A stretch of DNA of 64,000 bases from Strongyloides papillosus. Taxonomy: Eukaryota; Nematoda; Chromadorea; Rhabditida; Strongyloididae. This document shows positions 52,713 through 64,000 of this stretch, piece by piece. Position 1 is the first letter of the stretch. Each line of letters opens with the position of its first letter. A program made the translations under genes and the position numbers. The DNA lies in NCBI GenBank assembly GCA_005656395.1, contig SRSI01000079.1, positions 1 through 64,000 on the forward strand, in the 5' to 3' direction. Under the pieces are notes generated by a model, which had not been told where the DNA came from, ran no database searches, and saw only the letters and a program-made list of their open reading frames with translations.

Positions 52713-53180
52713 GTAAAAGCAAAAAATAATAAAAAATTTTTTAAATATGTTTAAAGTTTACAAAAAGAAACTAAAAATTTAAATAAAAAACATTCAAAAC
52801 TCAAAAACCATTCTTTGTTCATTTTTTAGTGTAAATGTTTAAAAAGACGTTTTTTTGATTATGTTAACAATATAACCGTACTGATTTTTTACTATATCAT
52901 TTTTTCTCATTTTTTGCATGTAAAGCAAATAATCGATCGCTGAGTAAAAACATAGAAAAATAATATCGGTAAATATTTTATTATTTTTGATCGCTTTAAA
53001 TTGATTAATTGTAAAATTTTATAAGATGTTGCTATACCCAAAATTATGTTTATCTTTAAATGCTCATTTTTGGTTATAATGAAGGAAAAAATTAAATTAT
53101 TACTTAGTACTTAATAATATTACATTGAAAATAATTACAATTTTAATAGATGTTTATGCACAAAATACCATTTTTTTTAA
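52713..53180. other. AT-rich intergenic stretch, no gene seen
   Basis: First bases (GTAAAAGCAAAAAATAAT) weakly resemble 48572-48590 of the M13 copy; otherwise nothing recognisable. Confidence 0.4.
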
Positions 53181-53489
53181 ACGTATAATGTCGAACAGAA
53201 TGTACACCTTAATTTTGAACAATACAATTGTTGTTGTATAAAATCTGATAATATTTATGATAAACTTTGCAAAGATTTAGTAATATTTATTAAATATAAA
53301 CAATCTTCAAAGCCGTACTCTGATTGGTTTAAAAATCAACCATTCATATTAATAAGAAGGAATGGCATAAAGATAACATATGAACAATTTAAAAACAAAT
53401 TAAAAACTCACCGAATGGATATCATTTATGTTTCATTTTATTATTTAAATCACTTTTATATACCAAATGTTATTCATCACACATTCTAA
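53181..53489 (+). CDS. Orphan coding-like stretch, possible exon
   Basis: Open for 102 codons to TAA (53487-53489) with balanced, protein-like composition, unlike the chance frames around it: DNIYDKLCKDLVIFIKY, KPYSDWFKNQPFILIRRNG, YEQFKNKLKTHRMDII. There is no ATG before 53416, so if real it is a downstream exon; an AG at 53196-53197 (GAACAG|AATG) could be the acceptor. The family is not recognised. It lies about 350 bases upstream of a secreted-protein gene on the same strand. Confidence 0.35.
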   Translation, partial: TYNVEQNVHLNFEQYNCCCIKSDNIYDKLCKDLVIFIKYKQSSKPYSDWFKNQPFILIRRNGIKITYEQFKNKLKTHRMDIIYVSFYYLNHFYIPNVIHHTF

Positions 53490-53840
53490 AATAAATCTTT
53501 TATATTATAATTTATTATCTTCTTATATTAAGTATTATGGTAAAGTAACCGTAAACATTGTTTTAATAAACATTTTTCTATATATTGAATTAATTTTTTG
53601 TCCTTTTTTGATATATGTTAACATCAGACAAAATTTAAAAATTTACTCATTTGCTATATATTTGATTTTATGATGTTAAAATTTTTTTAATCTATTATAA
53701 AAACAATATTAGTATATAATTATATTTATTATTCTTTGATTCTCGATAATAAAAGTTTGAATATTTATTTTTCAATACTTTTGTATGATAATTTCCAGTA
53801 TTTAAGAGAATTTTCTATAGTACAAAAATATTTTGAAATA

Positions 53841-54365
53841 ATGTTTTTAAAAATATTCACAACTTTTATAATTCTGTCAATATCTAAAATATCAATATCT
53901 AAAAAGTATTACAATTTATATAATCAGGATTCTTTCAACATTGTTGTTTTTGGAACGTCTCGGTGGGATGATGATTCAAATGTTACGGATGCTAATGTAA
54001 CACTATTTAATGAAAAAAAACTTAGTCATTATCGTAGTAAAGATTTAGAAAAGAATAAACAATTCTTGGTTTCTTTATTAAAATCGTCTGAGGAAAGTTT
54101 AGGTAGATAAATATATAAGAAAATAATTATTTATTTAGCGGATTTTCTTGTTCAATTTCGATGGACTTTGAATGATCAAGAACATCGTTTAAATATAAAT
54201 ATTTCAATAGTTTGTGAAAATAAAGTAAGAAATGATGGACTTACCTATGCCAGATACTTAAAAACAGAAGCTTTTAGTTGTGATCTTAAAGATGTTTATC
54301 TAGATAAGATAAACAAAAGTTCTTTGTATTCAATGTTTTTACAAAAAGACAGTAATTACAAATAA
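53841..54365 (+). CDS. Small secreted protein, two exons, possibly transthyretin-like
   Basis: Exon 1 53841-54102, intron 54103-54138 (36 nt, TTTAG|GTAGAT...TTATTTAG), exon 2 54139-54365; 162 residues. The ATG at 53841 is preferred over upstream possibilities because it opens a signal peptide (MFLKIFTTFIILSIS). The mature part begins with SFNIVVFGTSRW and DANVTLFNEKKL, reminiscent of the first two strands of TTL proteins, and continues after the junction with FRWTLNDQEHRLNINISIVC. The usual TTL ending is not obvious, so the family is tentative. The intron is supported because the two frames join in phase and each alone ends abruptly. Confidence 0.6.
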
Positions 54366-54565
54366 CTGGAATTTTCTTATTTTTTATAGCTTTATAGGTT
54401 TTTTATTTGTAGGATTATAGTAATAAATTGGTTTTAATAAAATGATTAATTTTTATTGTTGATAATCTATTATTTTACTTTAATTAATATAATTAAAAAA
54501 TGAATTTATAAATAGTAATAATAGAAAATATTTTATATTAATATTGTTTGGCGTTCCCTAATACA
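54366..54565. other. Downstream spacer
   Basis: AT-rich, no gene; ends at the AAGT duplication of the solo LTR. Confidence 0.5.
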
Positions 54566-54569
54566 AAGT

Positions 54570-54768
54570 TGTAATTAACGGTTGAGTGAAAACAAACGAA
54601 AACCAATCTGTCCAACAAAAGAACTAAAGATCAAACATATATGCACCAAATACTTTTAAGGTCTTTTGAGGAGTATATAAGAGGTAAAATTTATATAAAT
54701 TGTGTGTTAGTAATTTTCGGTACTCAAATAAACATCAATAATATATTTGTATTTCTGCATTCATAACA
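54570..54768. repeat. Solo LTR (199 bp)
   Basis: TGTAATTAACGGTTGAGTG...TTCATAACA, flanked by AAGT on both sides (54566-54569 and 54769-54772). Has a TATATAAG box near 54675 and CAAATAAA near 54725. Termini resemble the 21248 solo LTR and the 40434 element. Confidence 0.75.
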
Positions 54769-54772
54769 AAGT

Positions 54773-56079
54773 AATTCACGATGAGTTATCTTACTCTCTA
54801 AACACATAGTCCTTTCTTATTAAAATCTTTATTACAGAAACTTATCACAATAAATAATTTTTACCAAAATATTGATTTTATAAAAGTGGAAACCAAGGGA
54901 TAATTATTAAAAAACTGCAATATTTTTGCTTATGTATAGCCATCACTCGACCTCTTTAACAAATCCTGAGATCTTCCTCAACTATTTTCTAATATTCCTT
55001 AACGGTCTATAAACAAATCTACTTAATTATGAATACAATACTAATAAGATAAAAACACATTGTTTCAAAATTTGATTACAATAAATATTAAATGTTATGA
55101 GAAAACCGTAGTTAAGCAAATGACGATTAGGTGGCAAACATCGCTTTAAAAATTCTAAGAAAAAGTTTTCGAAATTTCTTAAACACTATATTTTTACTTA
55201 ATATTTTATAGAAAAATTATAGTCAATTAAAGAAATCTTTGAAAGCACTAGTATAAATATGATCAGTGCATAAGATATAAATCATTTGGTAATTTTCCAT
55301 TTCAATAGAGCTACTCGAAAAACGCGGTTTTTGGTTGTTAAATTGTATTCAAACTATGTTTTTAAAAAAGCCAGCTCTAAACCTGCCTTCTGCAGGCACG
55401 GTTGCTTTGTAGAACGTATTTTTTTATAGAAGTATTTTTATATTAAGTTATTAATCGAAATAGATGTAAAAAAATGTTTTATTGAATTTTATATTTATAA
55501 AGAAGTAAAAAACGAAAACACATTGTTATAAAATTTTAATAAATGAAATACTTCTGAGTGAAAGAATAATCTTATAACGTATACTTTATTGTAACTGCTT
55601 AGTTAAATAAAAAATTTACACAAAAAAAGAATTTTATTTTTGGCCGAAAGGTGAAAAAAATTGAATATTTGAAGCGTTTCAAGTAACTATTTTAATGGCT
55701 TTTCATTAAATATTTAAAATTGTTATAAACAATTTAATATCATTCTTCCATTAACTACATATAGTAAATTTTATAAGTGATGACTATACTAATCTTATAA
55801 ACTTTTATTAGAATCTTAAGAAAGGATACAGTAATAATAACAATATAAGATACAACACCGTGGCCACCTATATTAATAATAAAAACATTACATATAAAAA
55901 ATAGTGACTTACGGTCTACAATATATAAGATGATTATTACAATAAATGAATAAAGGAATGAATGGTAAAATATAAAAAAACTCTTTTTTATATATAAAAA
56001 CTTATCTAGACTTTAATCCTTGGACTTTTACCTTCTCTTTCCTACTATATTTACCTTAATATTACAAATATATAAATGA
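54773..56079. other. AT-rich intergenic region, no gene seen
   Basis: No coding-like frame, LTR or inverted repeat recognised. A GCCAGCTCTAAACCTGCC word near 55370-55390 stands out in composition only. Confidence 0.5.
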
Positions 56080-57115
56080 AAAAAAACAAAAAAAATTAAT
56101 ACCTAAAATAACTTCTTTCGTTTTTAAGCTACAAAATTTGTTATAGTTTTCATATTTTATGCCAGACTTTGTTATATGTACTAAATTAAGTTTTATTTAC
56201 TTTAAACAATTTGATAAAGTTATAACATGAGAAAAATTTAATTTTTACTAAAGAAATGGTCGTCACCATCTGGTTTATAACCTGATTAATTTTGTATTAA
56301 TCTTTTAATATTGAGTTTCCCTCTCATTACATACTTATACCTGTTTAATAAGTCATAAAACAAAAAATTTTATTAACTTTAAAAAGAGTTATTTCTTGAA
56401 CAAACTAGACAAAAATGTGTTTAAAAAAGTGATGATTTCTAAACATAACTTAGTTACTTATAGATCAGAAGTTTTGCAACCTATTTTCCGCACTAAGTTA
56501 GAAGAAAACACATTTAAGCACTACTTAATGATACTAATTTATAAAGTTTGGGGGAAGTTATGGTGAAGACAAAATTGCTTTTTGTAAAAAAAATGAAAAA
56601 AGCAAAAAAGTTAATTTTCAAATCATAATATAACTTCTTTCTTTGTTAAATTATAAAATTTGTTTTACTCTCATTTTTAAGTTAGACTTGGTTCTATATA
56701 ACAAATATTATTTTATTTGTTTTTATCAATTTATGACTGAGTTAGAGCTATTTAACTTCTAGATTTTTTTTCAAAATGGTCATCACACTTTGGCCAAAAT
56801 GTAGCTAATTATGAATCAAATTCAATACTTTTAAGTTTATGCACAATTTTGGAATAATACCTTTCGAAAGAAAAATAAAGTACTTTATTTCGTTTATTTT
56901 GAGGAGAGTTTATTGAATAACATAACTATGAAAAAAAAGGTCCTAGAAAAGTTTTTTTTAAAGATAATTTAGCCGATTATGGCCCAAAAATATTTAAAAC
57001 CCATTTTCCCATAACATAAAAAAAGGCAAATCTTTTGACTATTTACTCATAAAAATCAGTTGAATTTTAAAAGAATTATGAGAGATACAAAATTTTTTTT
57101 CCTATTTCTTTTTAT
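56080..57115 (-). repeat. Inverted array (~2 units) of the 525-bp repeat
   Basis: Reverse-complemented, this region follows the unit found at 61900-64000: AAAGCAATTTTGTCTTCACC/ATAACTTCCCCCAAACTTT against AAATCAATTTTGTTCCAGAC/ATAACTCTTTTCAAACTTG, and GATGACCATTTTGAAAAAAAATC against GTGATCATTTTGAAAAAAAATC. Non-coding. It forms an inverted pair with the array beyond the P450 gene. Confidence 0.75.
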
Positions 57116-57116
57116 C

Positions 57117-57237
57117 ATAGATGTGAATTTGCACTCAAATCATTTTAACATGTTAATTTTATTATTTTATTCTTAACTATTATGAAAAACATCATTGTTC
57201 AATAAATTATATCACTTGATTCTATTATCTAACAATT
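57117..57237. repeat. Third copy of the M13 upstream block
   Basis: GATGTGAATTTGCACTCAAATCATTTTAACATG ... AACATCATTGTT(C/T)AATAA ... GATT(C/A)TATTATCTAACAAT, matching 51120-51250 and 49075-49197. No M13 coding sequence follows; instead a different decayed gene does. Confidence 0.6.
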
Positions 57238-57249
57238 TTTAATATTAAT

Positions 57250-58705
57250 ATTAACACTATATCTAACTCCTCTTTGAATATAAGAATTAAGTGTATGGTA
57301 AAAACATTTTTCAATAGCTTTTCACCAATTTCCTCTGATTCCAATAAATCTTCTCTTATTGATATTGTAAATATATTTTTATTAAAAGTATGATATTTAT
57401 AAAATTAAATTAACAATCTGTATATTTTCCTCTCCGATCTGAAATTGTTTCATATCTTTTAAAAGATTATTAACTTTTGATAGAATAGTTTAAGAAATTG
57501 TATTAAATGAATTACTTTCTGAGATGTGAGAACAATGTTGTAAGAAGGTTGTTTTGACAAGGTGAGCAACAGGAATACATGATCGGTATAATATTGATAA
57601 TTATTTCTTACTTTTTCATTTATAAATCTTAAATATTCATTAGAAATATAATGTATCTTTTTTGTTTCTTGAAAAAATTTTTTCTTCAGATTTTTTAAAT
57701 TTTACAATACCACTAAATATCCTAGTTGAATGTTCTCCATTTTTATTTACAGTAAAAAATACTTCACCAATTAAAGATGAATTATCTGAGGGACTGTTTT
57801 TGAAAATTAATTGTAATTTCATATTCAACCTCTTCTTTATAATTTTTTAGCAATTTCTAATCTATAAATGATATCAATATTGTTCTCATAAATTTTATTA
57901 CATTAATGAAATTTTAAAAATCTTTCTGACAAATTTACATATTCTATATTATAATCTGCATGATTTATTTTCTTGTTGGTGTCATCGTGATTACGTGAAA
58001 TACCAGCTGAACTATAATTGGCGTATGTTTAATCTATGGAATCAGTTGTTACAAGGTTCAGCATCTTAGAATTTTTGTTTTTTGGCCTAGTCTTTCTGGT
58101 AAATTTAGTTTCTATTGAATTTCCGATATTGTAAAAGTATTTACTTCACCAGTTCCCTTGTAATAATTAATACATTGTATTCAACATTTTATGCTTTTAA
58201 ATTCAATAGAACCATATTTATGGTTATTAATATTTGTTAAATAAGCATTTTGTCAAAGATAACAATATTGATGAAGTGGTTTTTAACATTGTTTATTTTA
58301 AAATATTCCATTAAAATTTTCCATATCATAATCTACATTACATTTTAAACTTTTTAGATATTAATAAATTTGTAAATGTAAAGAAAAGGGACCTTTTGCA
58401 TTTTCGATCTCTATTATTGGTTTGACAATTGAAGATGATTTACGAGTATATGGTAATCCAATCCATCTAAAGGATTTGTTAACATCATTATTTATTTCAT
58501 TCGCTGGATAAAAAAAAAATTTTATATTTGTATCTTCTACAATAAGAGTATATTTTGGGATGCCTATATCTAATTAATATTCTAATGATCTTTGAAAAAT
58601 CGTATTCAATGCATAATCTTTGAAATCTACTGCTACACAATATGATAACAACAATAGCGCAAAAAACTTAATATTTTTAAGAATATTTCTTTTTAACCAC
58701 TATTT
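57250..58705 (-). pseudogene. Decayed secreted-protein gene, family unknown
   Basis: Read on the minus strand from about 58700: a signal-peptide-like start (FFALLLLSYCVA) whose initiator is missing, VDFKDYALNTIFQRSLEY, an in-frame TAA, then LDIGIPKYTLIVEDTNIKFF and NKSFRWIGLPYTRKSSSIVK (to about 58390). Further coding-like islands follow downstream: DYNIEYVNLSERFLKFH (~57955), an intact 62-codon stretch 57640-57828 (GEVFFTVNKNGEHSTRIFSG), DMKQFQIGEENIQIV, and TISIREDLLESEEIGEKLL (~57350). Frames shift between islands. Not recognised as any family; the density of protein-like islands on one strand is the evidence. Confidence 0.45.
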
Positions 58706-59368
58706 TATTAGATTTCAATTTATTATCTTAAAAATATTGAAGATTTAAATTGAATATTTTCATCGCTCTTTAATATATGAAAGATGCTCATTTAATTTTT
58801 AAGCATTAATTATAATGACTTTCCAACGTATGTGTTCAACAAAAATACCACAGAAAATTAAATTCTACACAAAGTATTAAAAAAGCACAAAATGATAAGA
58901 GATGCTTATTGTTAAAAAATTTATATTACTCTTTTAAAACATCTTCTTTTAGTTGTCATATACATTTTAATAAAAAATTTAAAATACAGTGACAATTTTG
59001 ATAATCATTTATGACAAAAGTAAACAAATTAAGAATATTCTAAAAAAATTAATTTATTAATTTGATTTTATTATTTGATGTATATTTCATATGATAATTT
59101 AAAAAATACATACTTCCTTTATTGTATAGTTTATAGTTTTACTAGGTTATCATGACAATGTTATTTACAAATTGATTAGATGAAGGTTATAAATGACAAA
59201 TATACATTAAGTAGTGAAACGTGAAAGTTTTTAATGTTTAAATTTTTTTGCGATCATTTTGATCATATTCTGTGTCGTTTTGTGTATAATGATAAGGTTT
59301 GTGAACATACCTAATCATATAAATTTAGAAAACTTCTTATAATGAAATCATTTCACTAAAAATAAAAA
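58706..59368. other. Upstream region of the P450 gene
   Basis: AT-rich; presumably contains the promoter. No specific element recognised. Stops in all frames before the ATG. Confidence 0.5.
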
Positions 59369-60926
59369 ATGATTATTTTACCCGTCATTTTTACTCTATT
59401 AACGTTATATATTGCAACTAATATTAAAAGAATCAAAACATGGTGGTTGGAAAGGAGAAGAAGAATTGAGTTAGCAGAAAAAATACCAGGACCAAAGGCA
59501 CTACCAATTTTTGGAAATTCATTATCATTTATGGGAACATCAGGTGATATAAGAAAAAAGTTGAATGAGGAAAGTGCCATTGCTTTCAAGAATAATGACC
59601 CACTAAGAAGATATTGGATAGGAGATGTTTTGTTGATTCATGGTTTGTCATCTGAAGCAACTAAAATTATTTATGATAGTACCTCTGAAATAAGTAAAGG
59701 ACGTAGTTATAATTTTTTTAGTCTTTGGTTAGGAGATGGATTATTAATATCAGATGGAGATAAATGGAAAGGAAGAAGAAGACTACTCACTCCAACATTC
59801 CATTTTAATATGCTAAAAAGATATTTTGAAGCATATAATAATGAATCAAGATTAATGGTTCAGAGATTTGAAAAATTTGCTAAAAGCGGTGAAGAAGTAG
59901 AAATTTTTAATATTGTTAAAAGAATGGCCTTAGATATTATATGCGGTAATTTATTATTTTTTTTTGTTTTAAAAACATTTTTCTTCTTTAGACACTGCAA
60001 TGGGTGTTAAAATAAATGCAATTGATGAACCAAATAATCCATATTTACTAGCTGTTGAAAAGTATGCTAAATTAGGTGTAATACATTTTAGAAGTGTCTT
60101 TTATAAAATACCTATAATATATTATTTATTTGGTGATGGTTTTGAAAGAGATAAAACACTATCAATACTTAAATCATTTACTCAAAGCATTATCAAGCGA
60201 AAAACTTTAGAGTTTGAAAATAATAATGGAGAATTACACGACAATACATTTTTATCAAACTTATTACAACTAAAACAAGAAAATAAATGGACCGATGAGG
60301 ATATAAGAGAAGAGGTCGAGACTTTCATGTTTGCTGGCCATGATACTACGTCAAGTTTAGTTTCATTCTTATGGTGGGCATTGGCATGCCATCAAGATAT
60401 ACAAGAAAAAGTTTATGAAGAGATATGTGATGTCTTTGGTGAGGAGGAGAGAGATGTTTTACCAGAGGATTTACCTAAATTAAACTACACTGATATGGTT
60501 ATAAAAGAAACACTTAGAAGATATTCAATAGTTCCATATTTTAATAGGGCTATAAATAATGAAATTGAAGTTTGTGGCTATGTAATCCCTAAAGGTGCTA
60601 ATTTTGTTTTTCCCCTTCAACATACCAATTATAATCCTAAAGTTTTCCCAGATCCATATAAATTTGATCCTGATAGATTCTTACCAGAAAACGTTGCAAA
60701 AAGAAATGCTTATGATTTTACACCATTCAGTGCTGGACCAAGAAATTGTATTGGACAAAAATTTGCATTAAATGAAACAAAAACAATGCTAATATGGATT
60801 CTAAGACGCTATAAATTAACCACAAAAAGAAATGAAGATTACGTTCAATCAGTTCCAGATATCATACAAAAACCTACAACAGGTATACCTATTATACTTG
60901 TAAAAAGAAATATTGAAATGTTATAA
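59369..60926 (+). CDS. Cytochrome P450, CYP4-like, two exons
   Basis: Exon 1 59369-59945, intron 59946-59991 (46 nt, GCG|GTAATT...CTTTAG), exon 2 59992-60926; 503 residues, the normal length for a microsomal P450. N-terminal membrane anchor (IILPVIFTLLTLYIAT) followed by a proline-rich hinge (KIPGPKALPIFGN). The intron restores the CYP4-like ALDIICDTAMG across the junction. I-helix AGHDTTS (from 60333), K-helix ETLRR, PERF-region DPDRF, and heme-binding FSAGPRNCIG with the axial Cys (60726-60755). In many CYP4 enzymes the residue before GHDTT is a Glu that binds heme covalently; here it is Ala. It should oxidise lipophilic substrates at the ER with a reductase partner. Substrate unknown. Poly(A) signal AATAAA at 60986-60991. 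Confidence 0.93.
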
Positions 60927-61899
60927 TATTTAAAAATGTTTTAATAAGCATAATTGTGCAAATTACTTTCCTTATTTATTTAATTAATAAAAGTTATTAT
61001 TAATTTTACTTGATTGAATAATTTATTTAATTTTATGTTAAAGTCACATTATTTGATCTCTTATAAATTTACTTACAAATAAATTATAATTTTATTATCA
61101 TTCAAAACTTATTTATACATTTAAAATTTATCATACAAATATTATTATAAACAATTAAATAAAAATTATAGAATAAAAAATTTCCATCATATAAATATAA
61201 TATTTATTTTGAATTGATGAAAGTTTTTGTTGTGGCAATTATTTTACTACTTGAATTTTCTTTAAAAATAATTGTCAATGTAATCAAGTAATAAATAAAA
61301 ACTACAAGTCAGACAATTTTTTACGCCTATTGTTCATCCATTACAATTGAATATTTTTCAAAATAATGAACTTAAAATGTTTATTTATTGTAACAAAAAA
61401 ATAATTTATATACATGAAAATGTTTAGTAAAACATGGAATAAAAAATTACAATTATATGTGAAAATTGATGTTCTCTGATATTAACATCAAATAATCATA
61501 AAATGTTTTATTCAAATTTTTCTATTATTTTGTAAACATTTTTTATTGAAGAATAAATATGAAAATATTTGCTTTTTAGAAATGTAAAATACATTAAATA
61601 AACTATTAATTTCAAAAAAAAGTGAACAATATAAAAAAATTTTAAATTTTTAGATAGTGTAATACAAATTTTTGTATGAAAAAGATACTATTACTTCTTA
61701 GAGAAATAAATGTCATACAATAAAAGATATTTATAAACATTTTTATTAAAATAACCAGACATATGTTGGAAAAGTTAAATTATAAGATTACTTTTCATCT
61801 AACTAAATTTGTCACCCAATAAATACTAAGGTATTGTAACATAATAACATTCCGTGATAACATATGTTAACATTAGACATTTTTGGCAAATAATTTACC
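60927..61899. other. AT-rich intergenic stretch, no gene seen
   Basis: P450 3' end region (AATAAA at 60986-60991), then sequence without coding potential up to the repeat array. Confidence 0.6.
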
Positions 61900-64000
61900 T
61901 AATCTATAACAAAAAGAAATAAGGAAAAAAAATTTGTCTCTCACATAACTCTCTTCAAATTCAACCGATTTTTATGGGTAGATAGCCAAAAGATGTGTTT
62001 TTTTCTAACTAGAGGGGCTGAATTAGTTTCAAAAACTTTTGGCCAAATTTTGGACAAATTATCTTTAAAAAACATCGTTTTTTTGGTCTTTTTTAGCATA
62101 GATTTGACCACAGGTTAACGGTATTTAAAAATATATAAGATACAATGGTATATATATCATTTGAAAGGTCTAATTCCAGAATAGTGCGGAAACACACTAC
62201 TATGGAATTATATTAAACAGTGACCAAGTTATGGTCCAAAGAGTGGTGATCATTTTGAAAAAAAATCTTAAATGTCTAATAGCTACAACTTAGTCGTAAC
62301 TTGACAAAAACAAACAAAATAGTATCTATTTAATAGATCTAAATCTAACTTAAAAAATATGAGTCTAACGAAGTTTATAGCTCAACTACGAAAGAAGTTA
62401 TATTAATTTGAATGTCAACTTTTTTGCCTTTTTTCTATTTTTATTGTAAAAATCAATTTTGTTCCAGACATAACTCTTTTCAAACTTGATTAATTTTTAT
62501 GGTTAAATAGTCATTTGATGTATTTTTTTTCAAGTTAGGGGGGAAAGTAGATCACAAAACTTTTGGTTCATAACTGACCAAATTATATTTAAAAAACTTC
62601 ACTTTTTAGAACACGTTTTTGCATAGTTTGTTCCAGAAATAACTCTTTTTAAAGTTAATGAAATTTTATGGTTTCTTACTCATTTGAAAGGTACAAGTCA
62701 GGAATAAGGGGGAAACACAATAACATCAAGATTGATAAATAATTGGCTAAGATATGGGGCAAAAAGTAATGACTATTTTTTTAATGAAAATTAAAAAGTT
62801 AAATAGTTATTACTTTAAAGAAACTTATAAAAATAAAATAGACAAGACTTTCATTAAATAGATCTAGGTCTAACTTAGAAAATAAAACTATTGCGAAGTT
62901 TAAAGTTTACCTACAAAACGATTTATGCCAATTTTAGTGTCATTTTTCTTGCTTTTTTCTATTTTTTCTGCAAAAATCAATTTTGTTCCAGACATAACTC
63001 TTTTAAAACTTGATCAATTTTTATAGTCAAATATTCATTTGATGTATTTTTTTCCAACTTAGGGGGGAAAGTGTATCTCAAAACTTTTAGTCCATAACTG
63101 GCCAAATTATTTTTAGAAAACATCGCTTTTAAAACACATTTTTGCATAGTTTTGTTCCAGAAATAACTCTTATCAAAGTTAGTGAAATGTTATGATTTAT
63201 AACTCATTTGAAAGATACTGACATAAAATAAGGAAGAAACACAGCAGTATTAAGATTGATAGCGAATTAGTTAAGTTATGGGTCAACAAGTGATGACTAT
63301 TTTTTTGTTAAAAATTAAAATGTTAAATAGCTATTACTTAATGGATGCTCTATAAAATTAAATAAATATAGTTTCTTTTATATAGATTTAAGTCTAATTT
63401 AAAAAGTCAAACTATTGCGAAGTTTATTGCTTATTTGCGGAGCGGATTATACTAATTTTAGTGCAAATTTTCTCATATTTTCTTCATTTTTTACACAAAT
63501 ATCGGTTTTGTTTTCAGCATAACTGTATTCAAACCTGATTAATTTTTATGGTTTAATATTCAGTAAATGTATTCTTTTCTAACTTAAGGAGAGAAAATAG
63601 CTTTTAAAGTTTTTAACTAAAATTGACAAAGTCATCTTTTCAAAATTAATAAAAAATTTTGTTTTATGACTTATCTAGAAGGTACAAATATGGAATAAAA
63701 AAAAAATTCAATATTAAAAAGGTTAATAAAAAATTAGTTATGTTATGAATCAAAAAATGATAATCATTTTTGTTAGTAAAAATAAAATTTTCCTAATGTT
63801 TTAACCTTAATAATGGTTGTTTAAAGAAACAAAAACTAAATTTAGAGTATACTTCAAAGTCTAACTTTAAATTTGAAACTATAACGAAGTTTTTAGCTTT
63901 AAAACGATAAAACTTATTTAAGGTATTAATTTTTTGCTATTTCTCATTTTACAATTGTAAAATTAAGGTAAATATGTAGTTAATAGAAAAATGATATTAA
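61900..64000 (+). repeat. Tandem array of a ~525-bp repeat, continuing past the window
   Basis: The landmark TTGTTCCAGACATAACTC recurs in evolving form at about 61929, 62459, 62983 and 63508, a period of 524-530 bp. Each unit contains CATTTGATGTATTTTTT, AACTTAGGGGGGAAAG and TTTTGCATAGTTTGTTCCAG or their decayed versions. Units are diverged, non-coding, and lie in the opposite orientation to 56080-57115. Confidence 0.8.

Noticed and set aside
1..64000. CRISPR arrays, prokaryotic operons or ribosome binding sites
   Set aside because: Introns, nematode gene families and eukaryotic retroelements throughout; no regularly spaced repeats of CRISPR type.

Overview
The window reads as nuclear DNA of a nematode, most likely a very AT-rich clade such as Strongyloididae. 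The basis is a strongly AT-biased background, host genes with tiny introns (36-46 nt), a transthyretin-like secreted protein gene of the nematode type, tandem M13 (neprilysin-family) metallopeptidase genes, a CYP4-type cytochrome P450, and Ty3/gypsy elements. The genus is inference; the phylum is fairly secure. No rRNA, tRNA or CRISPR was seen.

Layout. 1-3100: Ty3/gypsy pol cut by the window edge, with a candidate 3' LTR start. 3100-8126: nested DNA-transposon debris, namely a TIR element (3428-4563), a fold-back split by a dead mariner (5390-6303, TA duplication), and a second fold-back with arms of about 400 bp. 8127-14151: a Ty3/gypsy element with short LTRs whose long frame runs gag, membrane segment, Cys-containing segment, long coiled coil, TAG, second membrane segment, protease, RT; RNase H and integrase are missing. 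14152-24199: about 10 kb of AT-rich DNA with no credible gene, one small inverted repeat, one solo LTR and one tandem duplication. 24200-26839: internally deleted gypsy/errantivirus-like element (gag, RT stub, env-tail remnant) with a TA-flanked Tc1-like insertion in its 3' LTR. 27768-30603: non-autonomous LTR element on the minus strand with an AT-hook ORF and an opposite-strand membrane ORF. 30875-35581: Ty3/gypsy element with complete LTRs and target duplication but a decayed gag-pol. 36215-37180: copia gag-protease fragment.

37819-38286: two-exon transthyretin-like gene. 40434-46216: Ty3/gypsy element with two 210-bp LTRs, gag-RT-RH-IN without a protease, a probable spliced antisense membrane-protein gene between pol and the 3' LTR, and a 937-bp hAT-type insertion. 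47395-52163: three M13 copies on the minus strand: an open frame without catalytic residues or start codon, an apparently intact enzyme, and a fragment hit by a second hAT-type copy. 53181-54365: an orphan coding-like stretch and a two-exon secreted-protein gene. 54570-54768: solo LTR. 56080-64000: a CYP4 gene (59369-60926) and a decayed secreted-protein gene lying between oppositely oriented arrays of a ~525-bp repeat.

Common threads: three otherwise different LTR elements carry the same candidate primer-binding site, matching the 3' end of eukaryotic tRNA-Gln. At least two of them have an opposite-strand membrane ORF next to splice-site-like signals and the 3' LTR. Host genes (TTR-like, M13, CYP4) are few, small and separated by mobile DNA.
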